64,000 bases of DNA from Rhinopithecus roxellana (GCF_007565055.1 NC_044568.1:39707156-39771155); one strand, 5' to 3'; shown: positions 26,179-38,487, counted from the stretch's first letter. Notes: generated by a model from the sequence alone, not told the origin. Numbers and translations are program-made.

Positions 26179-27473
26179 GTTCCCAAAAAATGACAACAAT
26201 AGTGAGGTTGGAGACAGTAAAGAAAATAAGACAAAGGTTCTGTCACCAGAGAACTTACTTTCTGACAGAAGAAACAGAATACAAGTAGCTATCGATATCT
26301 GGTATTATATTGTGTAAGTATTATGAAGAAAAAAAACATGGAATCTGGGGATAAAGACTGATTAAAGGTGTCATGTTAAATAGGAGAAAAGCATTGAACA
26401 GAAATAAGAATAGTATGAAAGAGTCAAGGAATACTGAGGAAGAAAACATTCTAAGAAGTAACTACAGAGGTGACTGATAAGATGGAATCTTATTGTACCA
26501 CTTATTTATTGAATATTTTTCCAGAAAAAGAAGCAAACAAATAGCAAAGAAGAATCAAAATAAAACACTGGAGACTATAGATTTATTCTGAAATGCTAGC
26601 GACCATCCTGAATACAACGTATTTTCTACTTAACTTACTATCCCGTTTTATTTGATCTCTAACTCATGAAAATGCTAAAACTTCTGGAAAGGTGATCTTT
26701 GATGCTGGGGAGGGTCACCAGGAGAGACCAGCTGCCAGCGTTCCATAGCCTTCACTTGGGACTGTATTCATTACCATAGCACAGGACCCACTTCATTCTT
26801 GCAGTCTCAACAATGCCTTTGTCAACTCAAAGAAAGCAGTTCTGTGTACGTGCATGTGTTAATGGGAAGTGGGGTGGCTGTTCATAGTCTTCAAATTCAT
26901 ATAACCAATGAATAAAATCAAAAGGACAATTTATTCATGCACAGTGAAAAATTTAATTGTCCATTGAAGTAGAATGTCCTTAAACTCAAAGAATATTACT
27001 ATTCTTTTCTATAAAGTTCTTGACACTTAGTATGAGCTTAATTAAATTCTGATTGAGCTGGATGTTTCCTTGTGGGAGGATAGACTGTGTGATTAGGCAC
27101 ATGATAATCAGAAGGATGAATTGTGAACATGACTCAGAGCAAAGAGAGTTCTCCTTTGGAAAACTTGATAGATTGATGCTTCTATTTATACAATATCCTT
27201 GACAATTGCAAAGTAGCATTCTGACCATTGCAAATGCTTGTAGAAAAAGAGTTCATTCTCCCTCCACCCTTGCTGGAACTTAACCAGATAGAATTGGACA
27301 ATACGAACTAGCTTTTGTACTCATTCTCCTCCAGAACTCCCATTGCTGACCAAATTGCCTTGGAGTATCCATATTCTTTCCTCAGATTTGTTAACACATT
27401 CCGTGCAGACTCGGGCACACCAGTCATGCAGCCTCTTAAAGGGGACCTAGCATATTCCTACTTTAATGAATTC
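26179..27473. other. unassigned DNA with an ancient repeat-like patch
   Basis: The patch at about 26200-26480 ('tctgtcaccagagaactt', 'attatgaagaa', 'aggtgtcatgttaaat') faintly resembles the same old unnamed mammalian repeat as 42930-43620. The rest is unique-looking, with no coding signal. Confidence 0.4.
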
Positions 27474-28066
<593 letters not shown>

Positions 28067-28134
28067 GAAGAAAGGTTGGAAAAAAAAGTGAAAATTCTCA
28101 GAATACTAAAGAGGTTTAAGATTCTGTACTGGTC

Positions 28135-28163
<29 letters not shown>
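28135..28163 (+). repeat. uninterrupted A29 tract
   Basis: Twenty-nine consecutive A residues. They sit at the left edge of the CpG-containing block 28164-28664 and to the right of the LTR-like block, without an obvious SINE or LINE body attached. Confidence 0.95.
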
Positions 28164-28166
<3 letters not shown>

Positions 28167-28664
28167 CAGGCACAGTTGGTAGCTCCCCTTCGCCGGGAGA
28201 GGCAACAGTTTTGTCCCGCCAAACCCATGGTTGGATTCACCCGAAAAGCAGCAGCAGGGGAGTTCCCACAAAGGAGTGCCCCGGCCCTTCCCAGAAGAGG
28301 GCCAGTTGTGATTTCAAAGAAGAAAGAAGCACTCAACGCCTGGAGGATCCAGCCAAAGTGTTTATTAGGAGAACTTACTTAGAGAGGTGCTACAGCAGTC
28401 CTCACAATGGTCATCAAGAGAAAATGGGTGTTCTCTCCAGGTATGTCTTCAGAAAGGGGATCAGGATATGGAGTCTTTCTGAGGGTTTAAGGAACTTGTC
28501 TCAAGGCCAGGGCCAGTTGCTTTCTGTGTTTTGGGCAACAACCTAGATTCCTTTATTAGTGCCTGGGAATATTCAGGACCTGGTTTGGGTTCAATCCTGC
28601 TAGGAAAGACCTGCAGCTGACTGAGTGACAGTTGTCAAAGCACTCAGTGACTTCGTCAGGACAC
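28164..28664 (-). mobile_element. possible class I LTR or other retro-derived block
   Basis: Read on the minus strand it begins 'tgtgtcctgacgaagtcact', carries AATAAA (complement of TTTATT at 28361-28366), and continues in a U5-like segment of higher GC with several CpGs ('ttcgccggg', 'tcccgcc'). It is flanked by A tracts at 28135-28163 and 28668-28683. No target duplication could be defined. The family is not recognised. The long frame 28076-28546 shows no domain and starts in a lysine run from the A tract. Confidence 0.4.
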
Positions 28665-28844
28665 AGGAAAAAAAAAAAAAAAACACAGGGGAACAGGGAG
28701 ATCTTACAACTTCAAATTTCTTAATATTTATCGAGCGAAAACTTATTGAATAAACTTTATGTTTCAAACTTCATGCATGCTCTTGGGATGCAAAGATGAT
28801 GAAAACATAATCTTTTGTGATCTAATGCTGGCATACCTGTTCCA

Positions 28845-29245
28845 CCTTGTCTGCCACCATTCCCCTAAAACCTTCAGTCATTCTGAGCGATTACTGTGCA
28901 GCCTCACCCAACTGTTCAAAGCCTCAGATCTTTTGTAAACCTTTTCCTCTATGTGGAATGCCCTTCTTGCCACTTCTGCCTAGCAGACACCTTCTCTTCT
29001 TTCAAACGTCAAGACTTTTGACTTACCCAACATTAATTACTTCTATCTTCTTAGCGCTAGTTATACTGTTATAATATCCATTACCCTGTAACATAATTAT
29101 TTATTCATTTATCTGACTCACCTTAGTTTCTAAATGACTGGAGGTCAAAGACAATATCGTTCTCTTTCTGACTCCTCAGCATCTTATTCAGTGCCTAACA
29201 TTCCATACGTGCTGAGTAAATGTTGGTGGAAAGAATTAATGAATA
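28845..29245 (+). mobile_element. L2 3' end
   Basis: Classic L2 3' order: 'aaaccttttcctctatgtgga', 'tgcccttcttgccacttctgc', 'gactggaggtcaaagacaat', 'cagtgcctaacattccatacg', 'ctgagtaaatgttggtgga'. Sense orientation. Confidence 0.82.
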
Positions 29246-29340
29246 TGTTATAACAAAAGTAAATGCTATAAAAGTTAATAAAAGAAAAGGTTCACAGTAA
29301 GATGGTACTAGTGGTGTGCTGGCAAATATTTAATGGCTGG

Positions 29341-29395
29341 ATCCCCAGGAAATCAAAAGACCGCCATTTGTAACACTGGCAGGTTTTCATTATGT
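29341..29395 (+). repeat. 55-bp direct repeat, left copy
   Basis: 'tccccaggaaatcaaaagac' and the following 35 bases match 32038-32092 with only a handful of differences. Confidence 0.7.
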
Positions 29396-29839
29396 AAATC
29401 TCTCACTATGTCTCATTTCAACATCATGTCACTGAACATGGAGACGGGAGGCAGTAACACATTATTACATAATAATTCCACCATTCTCATACAATATACA
29501 TAAGTAATAAGTAAAACCCAGAGCATAGATTACAGCAATGTGGTAAAACAATCAGGAAGTAATGATTTTTATTATGTATTATTTTTATTTCTAATAGAAT
29601 TTAATTAATTGTAAATTCATATATAATTATTTTTAAAACAATGACCATGTTTAACAATTGGTTTGCAAAATTTCTGAAAATTTAAAAACCTGGCTCTCTT
29701 GAATGCTGATGAATTAGCTTGAGCCCACCATTAAATGAGACATTTTGAGGTGAGATAGGTAAAGTAGTAAGAAGATCTTACAGAAAAGGCAGCAGTTAAT
29801 CTGCTCATTTTGAAGCAATTATTTCAATAAGACAATTAA

Positions 29840-29965
29840 GTTGGATGGAGAATGTATGATCCATGAGGACGCCGATTTTGGTCAGTTTAATTCAATGTTT
29901 TATCCCTGGTGCTAAGATGAGTGCTGGACTTAGTGCTCATTAAATATTTGTTAAATGGATAACTT
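29840..29965 (+). mobile_element. short L2 3' end fragment
   Basis: 'atccatgaggacgccgatttt' then 'gtgctggacttagtgctca' and 'ttaaatatttgttaaatgga', matching the L2 3' end in sense orientation. Confidence 0.6.
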
Positions 29966-30729
29966 TTTAATAAAACCACATTTTATAGGCCTTTTGAATG
30001 CAATGCTAAGTCAACTTTAAAAAGCCTCCATTGGTGAGGTCTGGAGAAAAGGGCAGTTAATTGAATCTCATTCACACAATTTTTACCCTCTGCTTATATT
30101 TAAAAACGAAGAAGAATGGTGAGTCTCTTGCCCAACCAGAGATCTCAGTCATCTGAAAGTGGTTGGTGGAACAAACAGCATGGCAGTTAGGCCAACAGGT
30201 CAGTTTGGGGTTCTTACTAGAATGGGATCTCACCAATGACTTAGCACATCCTTTGAAGCTAATGCAATCAAAGCTCCTTTTGGAGCTTCCAGCAGGACCC
30301 TGAAACTGCATGGGGGTAGGTTTGAAAGGGCAGGGGGTAGAGAAGACTGCCCAATGCTCCAATTACAGCAGTAGAAATAGTCTATAATTTTATCCTAGGG
30401 ACATTGACTTGTGCTGCACAGAGGCATCATTTATAGAGCTTGAGCTTCGTGTTTTGTGGAAATGCTCCTGAATCTACTCTTTGCAGTAAATGCTTCCATG
30501 CCCTGAAAACACACAGAGAGCAAAAGGAAAATTACTGAACCTAAGGATTAGCTCTGTGGGTGAAGGGCAAGAAGAGGGTCAAAAAGCATCAGTTTAGAGC
30601 CGTATCCCTGTGTGTCCAGTACCCACCCTACCTGAGTGAGATCAGAAAGCCATTCAGGGACAACCACCCTTTTGAATAATTTAGTCCTGGGAAAGAAAGG
30701 ACATTGAAAGGTCGTTACGAAGTGGGTTT

Positions 30730-30930
30730 TGCAGAAAGACTGTCTATGCTGTGAATTACTTAACAGTAACAGTGCCTGTTTCCTTATCTGGAAAATGGGG
30801 ATGCTAATACCCACCTCATATTGTCTTGGGAGGAAAAAATGTTATAATGTATGAAGGGGTAGAACAAAATGCCTGTAATATAGAAAGTATTTAGTAAGTG
30901 GTATTTATGGCTGTGTATTTTTATCATCAC
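30730..30930 (+). mobile_element. MIR SINE
   Basis: 'gtgcctgtttccttatctgg', 'aaaatggggatgctaatacc' and 'cacctcatattgtcttggga' follow MIR order, ending 'gtatttagtaagtgg'. Confidence 0.65.
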
Positions 30931-31040
30931 ATTACTATTACTTGTTCTGCATTAACAACAGGAAAAGGTTTGAACTATAACATAGACTGTTTAAGGAATA
31001 GTCCTGAAATATAAGGCAAAATTCCAGGCCTGAAGCACAT

Positions 31041-31140
31041 AGGTGTGCCATGATGAACCACATTTCTTTGATTGAATTTTAATCACTGTTATCAATAAGA
31101 GTTTTATATTCTGTGACAAAGTTGAAATTTCCATATATTT
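31041..31140 (+). repeat. 100-bp direct repeat, left copy
   Basis: 'aggtgtgc..gatgaac' through 'gttgaaatttccatatatt' resembles 33898-34000 over its whole length, at roughly three in four bases by eye. Confidence 0.6.
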
Positions 31141-31491
31141 CCATATATTGGCCTATGCCAATAGTGGCAAGTGGGTTTACAGAGGGAGAAAGGGAAAGCT
31201 CAGTTTTACAGCATGTTAAATTTGAGATGCTTAATAGGCTACATCAAATGAAGGCAGAAATTAAGAAGAAGAGTTATTTCTTAAAATATGGATTTGGAAG
31301 ACTTGTACAAACGTACAAACGACTACAGCAGAGCTGGTCGATTCCTCTAAAACAGACCTTATGGCAACCTCATTTTCTTGGACATTGATTGGTCCAAGTA
31401 TGGCAATGTATTGTTTTCCTGGCTAATGAGGCATTTAAGAAAGTCTTCTTCGGAGGGTTTTCCACTCCCAACCTGAATATAATTGACCGTT

Positions 31492-31918
31492 GAGCAACAC
31501 AGGGATGATGGGCACCACCTCCTGCACAGTCAAAAATCTGTGCATAACTTTTAATTCCCCCGAAACTTAACTACTAATAGCCTACTGTTGACCAGAAGTG
31601 GTAAAATAAACAGTCAACTAACATGTAATTTGTATGGTGTATGTATTACATACTGTCATCTCACACTAAAGGAAGCTAGAGAAAAGAAAATGTTACTAAG
31701 AAAATCATAATAAAGAGAAAATATATTTAGTATTCATTAAGTGGAAGTGGACCCTTGTAAAGGTCTTCTTTCTTATCTTCATGTTGAGTATGCTGAGGAA
31801 GAAGAGGAAGAGGAGGGGTTGGTCTTGCTGTATCAGGGGGACAGAGGCAGAAAAAAATGTAGGTATAAGTGGACTTGTACGGTTCAAACCTATGTTCAAG
31901 GGTCAATTATATATAGAC
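31492..31918. mobile_element. MER8/Tigger2-like DNA transposon
   Basis: The left end 'attgaccgttgagcaaca' and right end 'gttcaagggtcaatta' are inverted copies of the Tigger2-type terminus (CAGTTGACCCTTGAACAAC). Subterminal 'gtggacttgtacggttcaaa' also fits, and TA flanks the left end. The interior is eroded. Confidence 0.75.
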
Positions 31919-32037
31919 AAAACCTTATTAGATAAACACCTTTGCCTTTTAATATTTTTTCCTCTCTTTCTAGCATGTAAGGGTGCCACGGCCATTCTAC
32001 ACTCATGAAGAATAACGCCAGTGTTCTAAAGGAACAC

Positions 32038-32092
32038 TCCCCAGGAAATCAAAAGACCACCATTTATAACATTGGCTGGTTTTCACTGTGGA
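32038..32092 (+). repeat. 55-bp direct repeat, right copy
   Basis: Partner of 29341-29395, about 2.7 kb downstream. Confidence 0.7.
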
Positions 32093-32149
32093 AACATGGA
32101 GGCATGCAAAAACAAGAAAAGCTCATATCATTAAAAACATCTGTGAACA

Positions 32150-32285
32150 GCTGAACTAGTAACAGATTCCATCTACTTTGACGTTTCTCATTATGAGAGT
32201 AAAATAATCCACCATTTGTTTAAGCTACTCTAGGTTGAATTTTGTGTTACTTGGGGCCACTGTGTTTTCTAACTAATATAGGTAA
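32150..32285 (+). mobile_element. MLT1-like LTR 3' end
   Basis: 'tttgtttaagctactctagg', 'ttgtgttacttggggcca' and 'ctaactaatatag' resemble the terminal part of MaLR LTRs. Confidence 0.5.
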
Positions 32286-33409
32286 GGCAACATGATGGAG
32301 AGCTATTTTTCCTCAGCATGTGTGGAGGAGAAAAAGGTAAAATTGATAGTGGAGTCAGTCTGCACCCCATAAGCAAAATACCTGGGACATCTGAGCACAA
32401 CACAAACTTCTTTCTTCCCGGCTCAGGGCAAGTTTATCATGCAAAAGATGGTAGGCTGTGCAGGGCATATAGGGAGCCAGAGTATAAAAGACACTTAAAT
32501 AAGCTGCCTGTGATAATGGAAGAATGTCATCGAAGATATTTGACATTCCCTGTACAGTTTGGAAAACTGATAAAATCATAATGGTAAACAAGTCAAGCCG
32601 TATTGCCAATCCATTGCTGCTTCTTGCATGAAGTCTGACACATATGTGTCATTGCTCAGCACAAGCAGCAGAAGGAATGGACAAAAAGAAAAGAGCAATT
32701 TCCCCACTGTAAATTGGAAAGTCTGCCAACCAGCTAAGTGATCTGCTATCAATCAGTGTTAAATTCTCCTTAGCTGCAGACAATTCAAGGGCTAACTATT
32801 ACTGAGAGATTTCACACAGTGACTAATGGTATATGACAAACACATTTAAAATCTGCATAGACCAGCACCAGTTTAAAATGTAACATGAATAATAATAATT
32901 TTAAAGAAATCTTAGCATGTGAAATAAGATATAATCTTTTCTGACATAAATTACACAGAGAAGATTATAGTTCTAGAAAGGCATTTGCAAACTGACCAAA
33001 ACAAAGTCAAAAGTGTAATTCATTCAGAAGGCGACTATATTTGATGACTTTGCATATAAACAGATTTTGAAAATGTTAGGCAAATAAGCTATAAAACAGC
33101 AGTCACTAAGGTGTAACCAGAAAAAAAAAAAAATCTCAGGTCTCTGATCAGTATAAATGGCCATCAGTGAGAATTCTAGACAGACACAAATGCAGCAAGA
33201 CAGGCTTTCTTTCTCCCAAGAAATACAGTCCTTTTTGAGAATAATAATAAAATATTCTCTTTTTAAAAAACCAAGCTGAGGTGCAAACCTGGAAGAAAAA
33301 AATGTATAGATGAAAGACGGACATTGGAGGATTTAAACATAAAATTCTCTTAAGTTTATGGGACTTTGTATTGGGGAAACAAAAAATAATGGCACTGAAT
33401 TTGGATGAG
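32286..33409. other. unassigned non-coding DNA
   Basis: About 1.1 kb with no recognised repeat. An A13 run lies at 33121-33133. Frames at 32318-32609 overlap on both strands and show no domain. Confidence 0.42.
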
Positions 33410-33570
33410 ACTCTATTCCCAAACTTACTGTCTCACTTTCCCTGTAGATTTTGTGTAAATAACATGACTAATCTCCTAAGACAGTTGTGATGGGTAAATG
33501 AGGCATAATGTTGAGAACTCATTACAAATGGTAAAGGATCATGTACATATTTATTATGATTGTTTTCTCT
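33410..33570 (+). mobile_element. MIR-like fragment
   Basis: 'actgtctcactttccctgta' then 'gttgtgatgggtaaatgagg' approximates the MIR core in sense orientation. Weak. Confidence 0.45.
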
Positions 33571-33668
33571 ATTATTTGGTTCCAATCTAGGATTAAATGA
33601 GTATTTGGGTGTCAGAGGAAAAATCATTGTAATGGATAAGAAGCAGGGTATTTTTTACTTGTCTTGAA

Positions 33669-33704
33669 CACACACATACACGCGCACACACACACACACA
33701 CACA
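33669..33704 (+). repeat. (CA)n microsatellite
   Basis: Interrupted CA repeat with TACACGCG variants at its left end, then a pure run. Confidence 0.95.
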
Positions 33705-33897
33705 ATCCCAGCTTTTATAAAGTATTCAGATAATAAAAACAAGCTTGCTGGAATGAAGCTCCTGGAAGTTTTGACAATTTAGAAATTTATATAAACAGGC
33801 AATAAGTAAAAGCAATTCTTAATCATGAAAACTAAGTTTTGTTAATTCATTTTCCAAATATTAACACATTTATTCTTCAATTAAGTCACACTTTTCA

Positions 33898-34000
33898 CAG
33901 GTGTGCTGAGATGAACTGTTTTTTTCTTGATTGTATTTTAATTGTTATTATCAACAAAAGTACATCTTTTGATGAAATTGAAATTTCCATGTATTAGTTT
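33898..34000 (+). repeat. 100-bp direct repeat, right copy
   Basis: Partner of 31041-31140, about 2.86 kb downstream. Confidence 0.6.
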
Positions 34001-34154
34001 TGAAAATTAGTGTAGAACTCCTTCATTCTGAAGCAGTAGGAAGCAGTATACAATACCACTGAGATTTTATTTGCTATTTAAATGAAATTGATGACCCCTA
34101 GTAATTGTGAAAGCATAAAAATAATAAAAACAAATCTATTGATGGAGAAGTTTA

Positions 34155-34355
34155 AGAATAATATATAACATTTTTAAACTTTTATCTGGTCCTCACAACA
34201 GGCCCCTGACATAGGATGAGCCGTCACTCATATTTCCTTTTGAAAGATGAGAAAATCAACTACTGAAATGTTCTTGTAAATCTCCCAGCAAATTCATAAC
34301 ATTGGTGTGATAAGAATTTAAGTCCTTCCACACTCTTCTGAGCTATATTTTGTTC
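34155..34355 (-). mobile_element. MIR SINE
   Basis: Antisense order 'tctggtcctcacaacagg', 'tttgaaagatgagaaaatca', 'gtgataagaatttaagtcc' and 'acactcttctgagctat'. Confidence 0.62.
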
Positions 34356-34479
34356 ATACCAATCCTAGTCATGTTGAAGACAACCACCCTCATTTGCTAT
34401 CTGAAAAAATAGCATTAAATGCATGAAACTATAATTTTTGAGTGCTTTGTTAAACTAAGCTTTGCCTTTTAAAAATATT

Positions 34480-34577
34480 CAAAGAAACTGAAACCGTACT
34501 GGTAAAACCATTTAAAATACCACTGTGGTCTTAGTCTATGCTATTTTATTATAGCAGCCCAAGCTGGCCAATACAGG
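34480..34577 (+). mobile_element. MLT1-like LTR 3' end
   Basis: 'gtcttagtctatgctatttta' and 'tatagcagcccaagctggcc' followed by 'aatacag' match the last part of MLT1 LTRs. Confidence 0.62.
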
Positions 34578-34684
34578 GTGCAGTACAGTCCTCTGGTGAG
34601 CAAGGGAGTGGAGGAGGGCCAGGTACCAGTAAAACAGTGGTAGTGCCTGTCATGGGGAAATGTGACATGCAAAGTTATCTAGAT

Positions 34685-34845
34685 TAACATATTAGCTCAT
34701 TTAAATCCCATGAAAATTCTGAGAACATCAAATCATTTGCCATCTATTACCAACAGGAAGCAGGCTCTGAGAGAGTAAAGGATCAGTCAAGACTAGTCTT
34801 CTCCCAACCCACACTCTGTGTAGAGTTCTGCAGGTGCCTCTGTCA
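34685..34845 (-). mobile_element. weak MIR fragment
   Basis: 'attagctcatttaaatccca', 'aggaagcaggctctgagag' and 'actctgtgtagagttctg' follow antisense MIR order loosely. Confidence 0.42.
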
Positions 34846-35151
34846 TTATGAGGTTTGAAGCTATCTCTAAAAACTAAATAGTGACGGGGTCAGCATATTT
34901 TCAAGTATATGATCAGGTACTGAATGTTTAACTCAGGTTTTAATGGTGAAAGATAGAATGCGGATAACAGTAGTTTGGTGAATAGATATTGCCTACAATG
35001 TTTAGGAAAATAGCACTCAATTGATAGGGGAAAAATCTGCAAGAACAAAACATGTCCAAATGGGAAAGAGAGAATACAGTAAAAGTTTTAACACTGGAGA
35101 ATCAAACCTTTGAACTTAAACCATGGGAGAGAACCACTGGAAAAGAGCATT

Positions 35152-35237
35152 CACACACATATGTGTGTATGTGTGTATGAGTATGCATACAGATATAGAT
35201 ATATCTGTGTATATATTGTGTGTATATATATGTATAG
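35152..35237 (+). repeat. compound TG/TA microsatellite
   Basis: Alternating purine-pyrimidine tract of CA, TG, GATA and TA units, partly self-complementary. Confidence 0.9.
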
Positions 35238-35424
35238 TTAATATTTAGGCTAATGTGTAGTGGAATATTTCTAAGGCCAGATAACAAAGTTATTTTAGAT
35301 GGATAGATAGATATAAAATATCCCAAAGAAGTAAAAACTGCTGTCATAAGAAATGCTTTCAAATATTAAATATCTTGCTGTATGACTGATAGCTCCCATT
35401 TATTCTATCTACTATCAATATGAC

Positions 35425-35615
35425 CAAGCATTATAGTTAATACTTTATACACATAGTTACATTTCATCTTTAGAGTGATCCTATATGTCATAAATTAATA
35501 TCACTGCTTTCAAAAATAAGGAAACTGAGACAGAGAAATGTATTAACCTGCCACAGTTCGCACAACTCCAAACCAAGTCTGTTTAATCCAAAGTCTGACC
35601 TGTATTATTGCCCTG
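35425..35615 (-). mobile_element. MIR SINE
   Basis: 'gcattatagttaatacttta', 'agagtgatcctatatgtcat', 'ataaggaaactgagacagag' and 'ttaatccaaagtctgacc' follow antisense MIR order well. Confidence 0.75.
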
Positions 35616-36949
35616 TGCTGCAAGGCAGGTCTTGGCTTTGCAGTAGTTCATTTTTATGATTTTCTGTTGCTTCTTTCATATATGTGTTTTATTTTATTTA
35701 TGCTGTATTACAAGAATAATATGATCTTATGCAATGTACCATCCCATGTACTCTTGGATTTAAAGAAAACAAAAATTCCTCGAAGTGCAACATGTGCTTG
35801 ATTTAGTTGATCACTATCAAATCAGATACTATGAAAAAGTAGTAAACTGCTACACCACATTAAGTATTCCATGTTGGAAATTAACAGATGGCAGCCACTG
35901 TAACTTTCTCTTCAGCAGCTCTGTCTGCAGCATTCACAAGTGTTATACCTGCATATTTATGTTAAGGAACAGGACAGGAGCAGTGTATTGGTTTGCTGTA
36001 ATTGTTCCATGATTCAGCAACTGAATCACTTAATGACCCCCACACGTATACCAAGTCCTACAATTTTAGGAAGGGTCTAGTGTGCGAACCATCTGTCACA
36101 ATACACCCACAGTGCCTTGGGAGGTTACTGGGTAATACTTGTGGTGTCCCTTCTTCAGTGACTAGGCTATGCTTTTACTGCAGGTGAAACGCATAGAGAG
36201 GCTGCGTTGGAATTAAGCCTCCTGAGGATCGTACGTAGTTCATTTCAACTCGCTGTGGCATATTTAAAACAACAACCAAAAGAATCTTGCTTCTGACCAA
36301 CAAATGGTGTTAAGTCTTTTCAATCTATCAGGAATTTGAAATCCCCTTTAGAAAAATATTCATAATTTAACACATGTAGCTTTTGGCTGGAGGCCTAGAG
36401 CCACAAGGTGGGAATTGTGCCAGATTCTACACTCAGTGTAGTCACCTCTAGGAGTAAAATAATATAGCTTTCTTGATATATATTTATAAAAGATGTACAA
36501 ATATGACCAAAGGACCTAAAAGAAAGCTCAAAAGACCAATGTAAACAATGAGCCAATCATGTATTAATTTCCTACGATGTGTAAGTCACAATGTTAGGCA
36601 CTGATGATGTAAAAATCAGCATTCATGGTCCACAGCATCAAGGACTTATGGACTACAATATGATACATAACTATGGCAAACTATCACAAGAGCTATGAAA
36701 GAGCTAAATGCAGGTTATTACTGAAATGCAAAAGCAAACAAACTACACAGACTATAGCTGGAAATAGAGGGAGGAGGATAGCTATCATAAATATTAAATC
36801 TAGGAGATGATACAACTGGAATCGAGTCTTGAAAGATCTGTGTTTTTGAAGTTCACACATGACATGCATTTTCTGTCAGGCAATGCATAGTTCATCTACC
36901 TTTCAGATATTCACTGAAGACTTCACCTGTGAATGTCTGTGGTCAAAAG
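35616..36949. other. unassigned non-coding DNA
   Basis: Unique-looking stretch. A patch at 36545-36720 ('gttaggcactgatgatgta', 'gacttatggactacaata') resembles an old unnamed mammalian repeat. The frames at 35785-36187 have no recognisable domain. Confidence 0.42.
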
Positions 36950-37357
36950 CCCAGCTGAAGTCTTGTGCATTGATAGTGGAAATGCAAAATGAAACAAGCT
37001 CCTGTGAAGGAGAATCTGGCAATATCTAGCAAAATAAAATGAGTACTTACTCTTTGATCTAGAAATCTCATTTCCAGGAATTTACTGGAAGATGCTTAGA
37101 AAAATATTTAAAAGATATGCACAAGACCATTTACTTCAGCACTATTTGTGATAGCAAAAGACTGAGGTAAAATAATTTTCATCAATAGAGGACACTTTCA
37201 ATAAAATACTGTACAACTACACATCAGTATCATGAAACAGGATAAAGTAATTCAGAATAAATCTATAAAGTACTGTAAAATGATATCCAGAAAATACAGT
37301 AAAATGAAAAGAAGCAAGGAGCCGTTAGGAGGGAAATATAATGATTCTATTTCTTTC

Positions 37358-37382
37358 GTGTGTGTGTGTGTGTGTGTGTGTG
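37358..37382 (+). repeat. (GT)n microsatellite
   Basis: Twelve or so GT units directly abutting the Alu. Confidence 0.95.
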
Positions 37383-37639
37383 CAGTTGAGCAATCTCGAC
37401 TCACTGCAACCTCTGGCTCCCAGGCTCAAGTGATTCTCATGCTTCAGCCTCCAGAGTAGATGGGATTACAGGCATGTGCCACCACGCCCAGCTAATTTTT
37501 TTTTTTTTATTATTCTTTTTAGTAGAGACAGGGTTTCCCCATGTTGGCCAGGCTGGTCTTGAATTCTTGGCCTCAGTGATCCATCTGCCTCAGCTTCCCA
37601 AGGTGCTGGAATTACCAACATGAGCCACCGCACACAGCC
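37383..37639 (-). mobile_element. AluS-like SINE lacking its tail end
   Basis: Begins inside the element at 'gagcaatctcgactcactgc' and runs to 'gagccaccgcacacagcc'. The tail and first 50 bases or so expected on the plus strand are missing and replaced by the GT tract. Confidence 0.9.
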
Positions 37640-37667
37640 AATGATACCATATCCTAGTAAGAGTGTA

Positions 37668-37690
37668 TACACACACACACACACACACAT
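37668..37690 (+). repeat. (AC)n microsatellite
   Basis: AC run followed by a CT-rich tract to about 37715. Confidence 0.9.
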
Positions 37691-37870
37691 ACACTCTCAA
37701 TCTTTCTCTCTCTCACCTCTTCTTTTCAATGGAAGCATAAATCACATAATGAAATATAGATTACCTATGAGATGAAAAGGTCAGGGATGAACTAGACTAG
37801 ACTACTTTGAATATACCTTGCTTTATAGATCTGTGAAAATGTAAATATTTTATGGAATCATAAAACGATT

Positions 37871-38470
37871 TAATAACAAAACACTCCTTTAAAAATCAGA
37901 AGTAAAATTCAACAAACGAACAGATATCTATATATGTTATTTTCAGCAATAGTGAGAAAGTCTCCCAGGGGTCAATAAAACAAGACCTTTACAACATGTT
38001 TGTAGTAGAATATACCTTAAGGCAAAAACACTACAAAATGAAATGTCATTTTTGTTTGTTTGTTTTAGTAATCATATTATGAGTAGGAGTGTAGCTATTG
38101 CCATGTTAACATTATTGTGTATATTGCTATTAAAGGATCAAGAAAATGGGTGTTTTGCTGATATCATTGAAAACCAGGTTTCCAAATTGGGAGAAGGGAG
38201 ATGTAAGATCAATGTAGTTAAAGAAAAATCCCATACTCTTGAAATTGAGTAGAAAAATATCAGTATGAATTTATGATGTATTTTATCCTAAAAACAAACA
38301 AACAAACAAAAACAGACATTCTACCTATGCCTACTGAAAAGACCTGGAAACACTGACCAACCCCATAGCCAGAAGCATCTCTTAAGGCCTAGAGTTTGGT
38401 GTATAAATACCATTCCCTTCTATTAGGAGCCAGTCTTCCTTAAAGAAGTAGCTCACTTCAGTTCTGGAGT
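37871..38470. other. unassigned AT-rich DNA
   Basis: No recognised element. An (AAAC)n patch lies at 38292-38311. Confidence 0.4.
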
Positions 38471-38487
38471 AAGAAATACACAAAATG

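Larger units (their letters stand above)
29246..31491. other. mostly unassigned DNA, left part of a possible old duplication
   Basis: Contains a short L2 (29840-29965), a MIR (30730-30930), and two segments repeated further right (29341-29395 and 31041-31140). The 30070-30720 part is unique-looking and somewhat richer in GC, with no exon structure I can defend. Confidence 0.4.
36950..37870 (+). mobile_element. old L1M fragment, interrupted
   Basis: Sense L1 ORF2-end text in order: 'gatagtggaaatgcaaaatg', 'atctggcaatatctagcaa', 'aaatctcatttccaggaatt' and 'cttcagcactatttgtgata'. Then a 3' region is split by a GT repeat, an AluS and an AC repeat. It resumes at about 37640 and continues to about 37870 ('gattacctatgagatg', 'tttatagatctgtgaaaat'). 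Confidence 0.65.

Noticed and set aside
28076..28546. 156-residue open frame that could be a small gene
   Set aside because: It starts in unassigned sequence, reads through a 29-A tract as a lysine run, and continues into LTR-like sequence. No domain, and no start context or splice structure that I would defend.
35152..35237. Possible CRISPR-like or regulatory repeat array
   Set aside because: It is a plain compound dinucleotide microsatellite. No spaced repeats of fixed length occur anywhere in this eukaryotic window.
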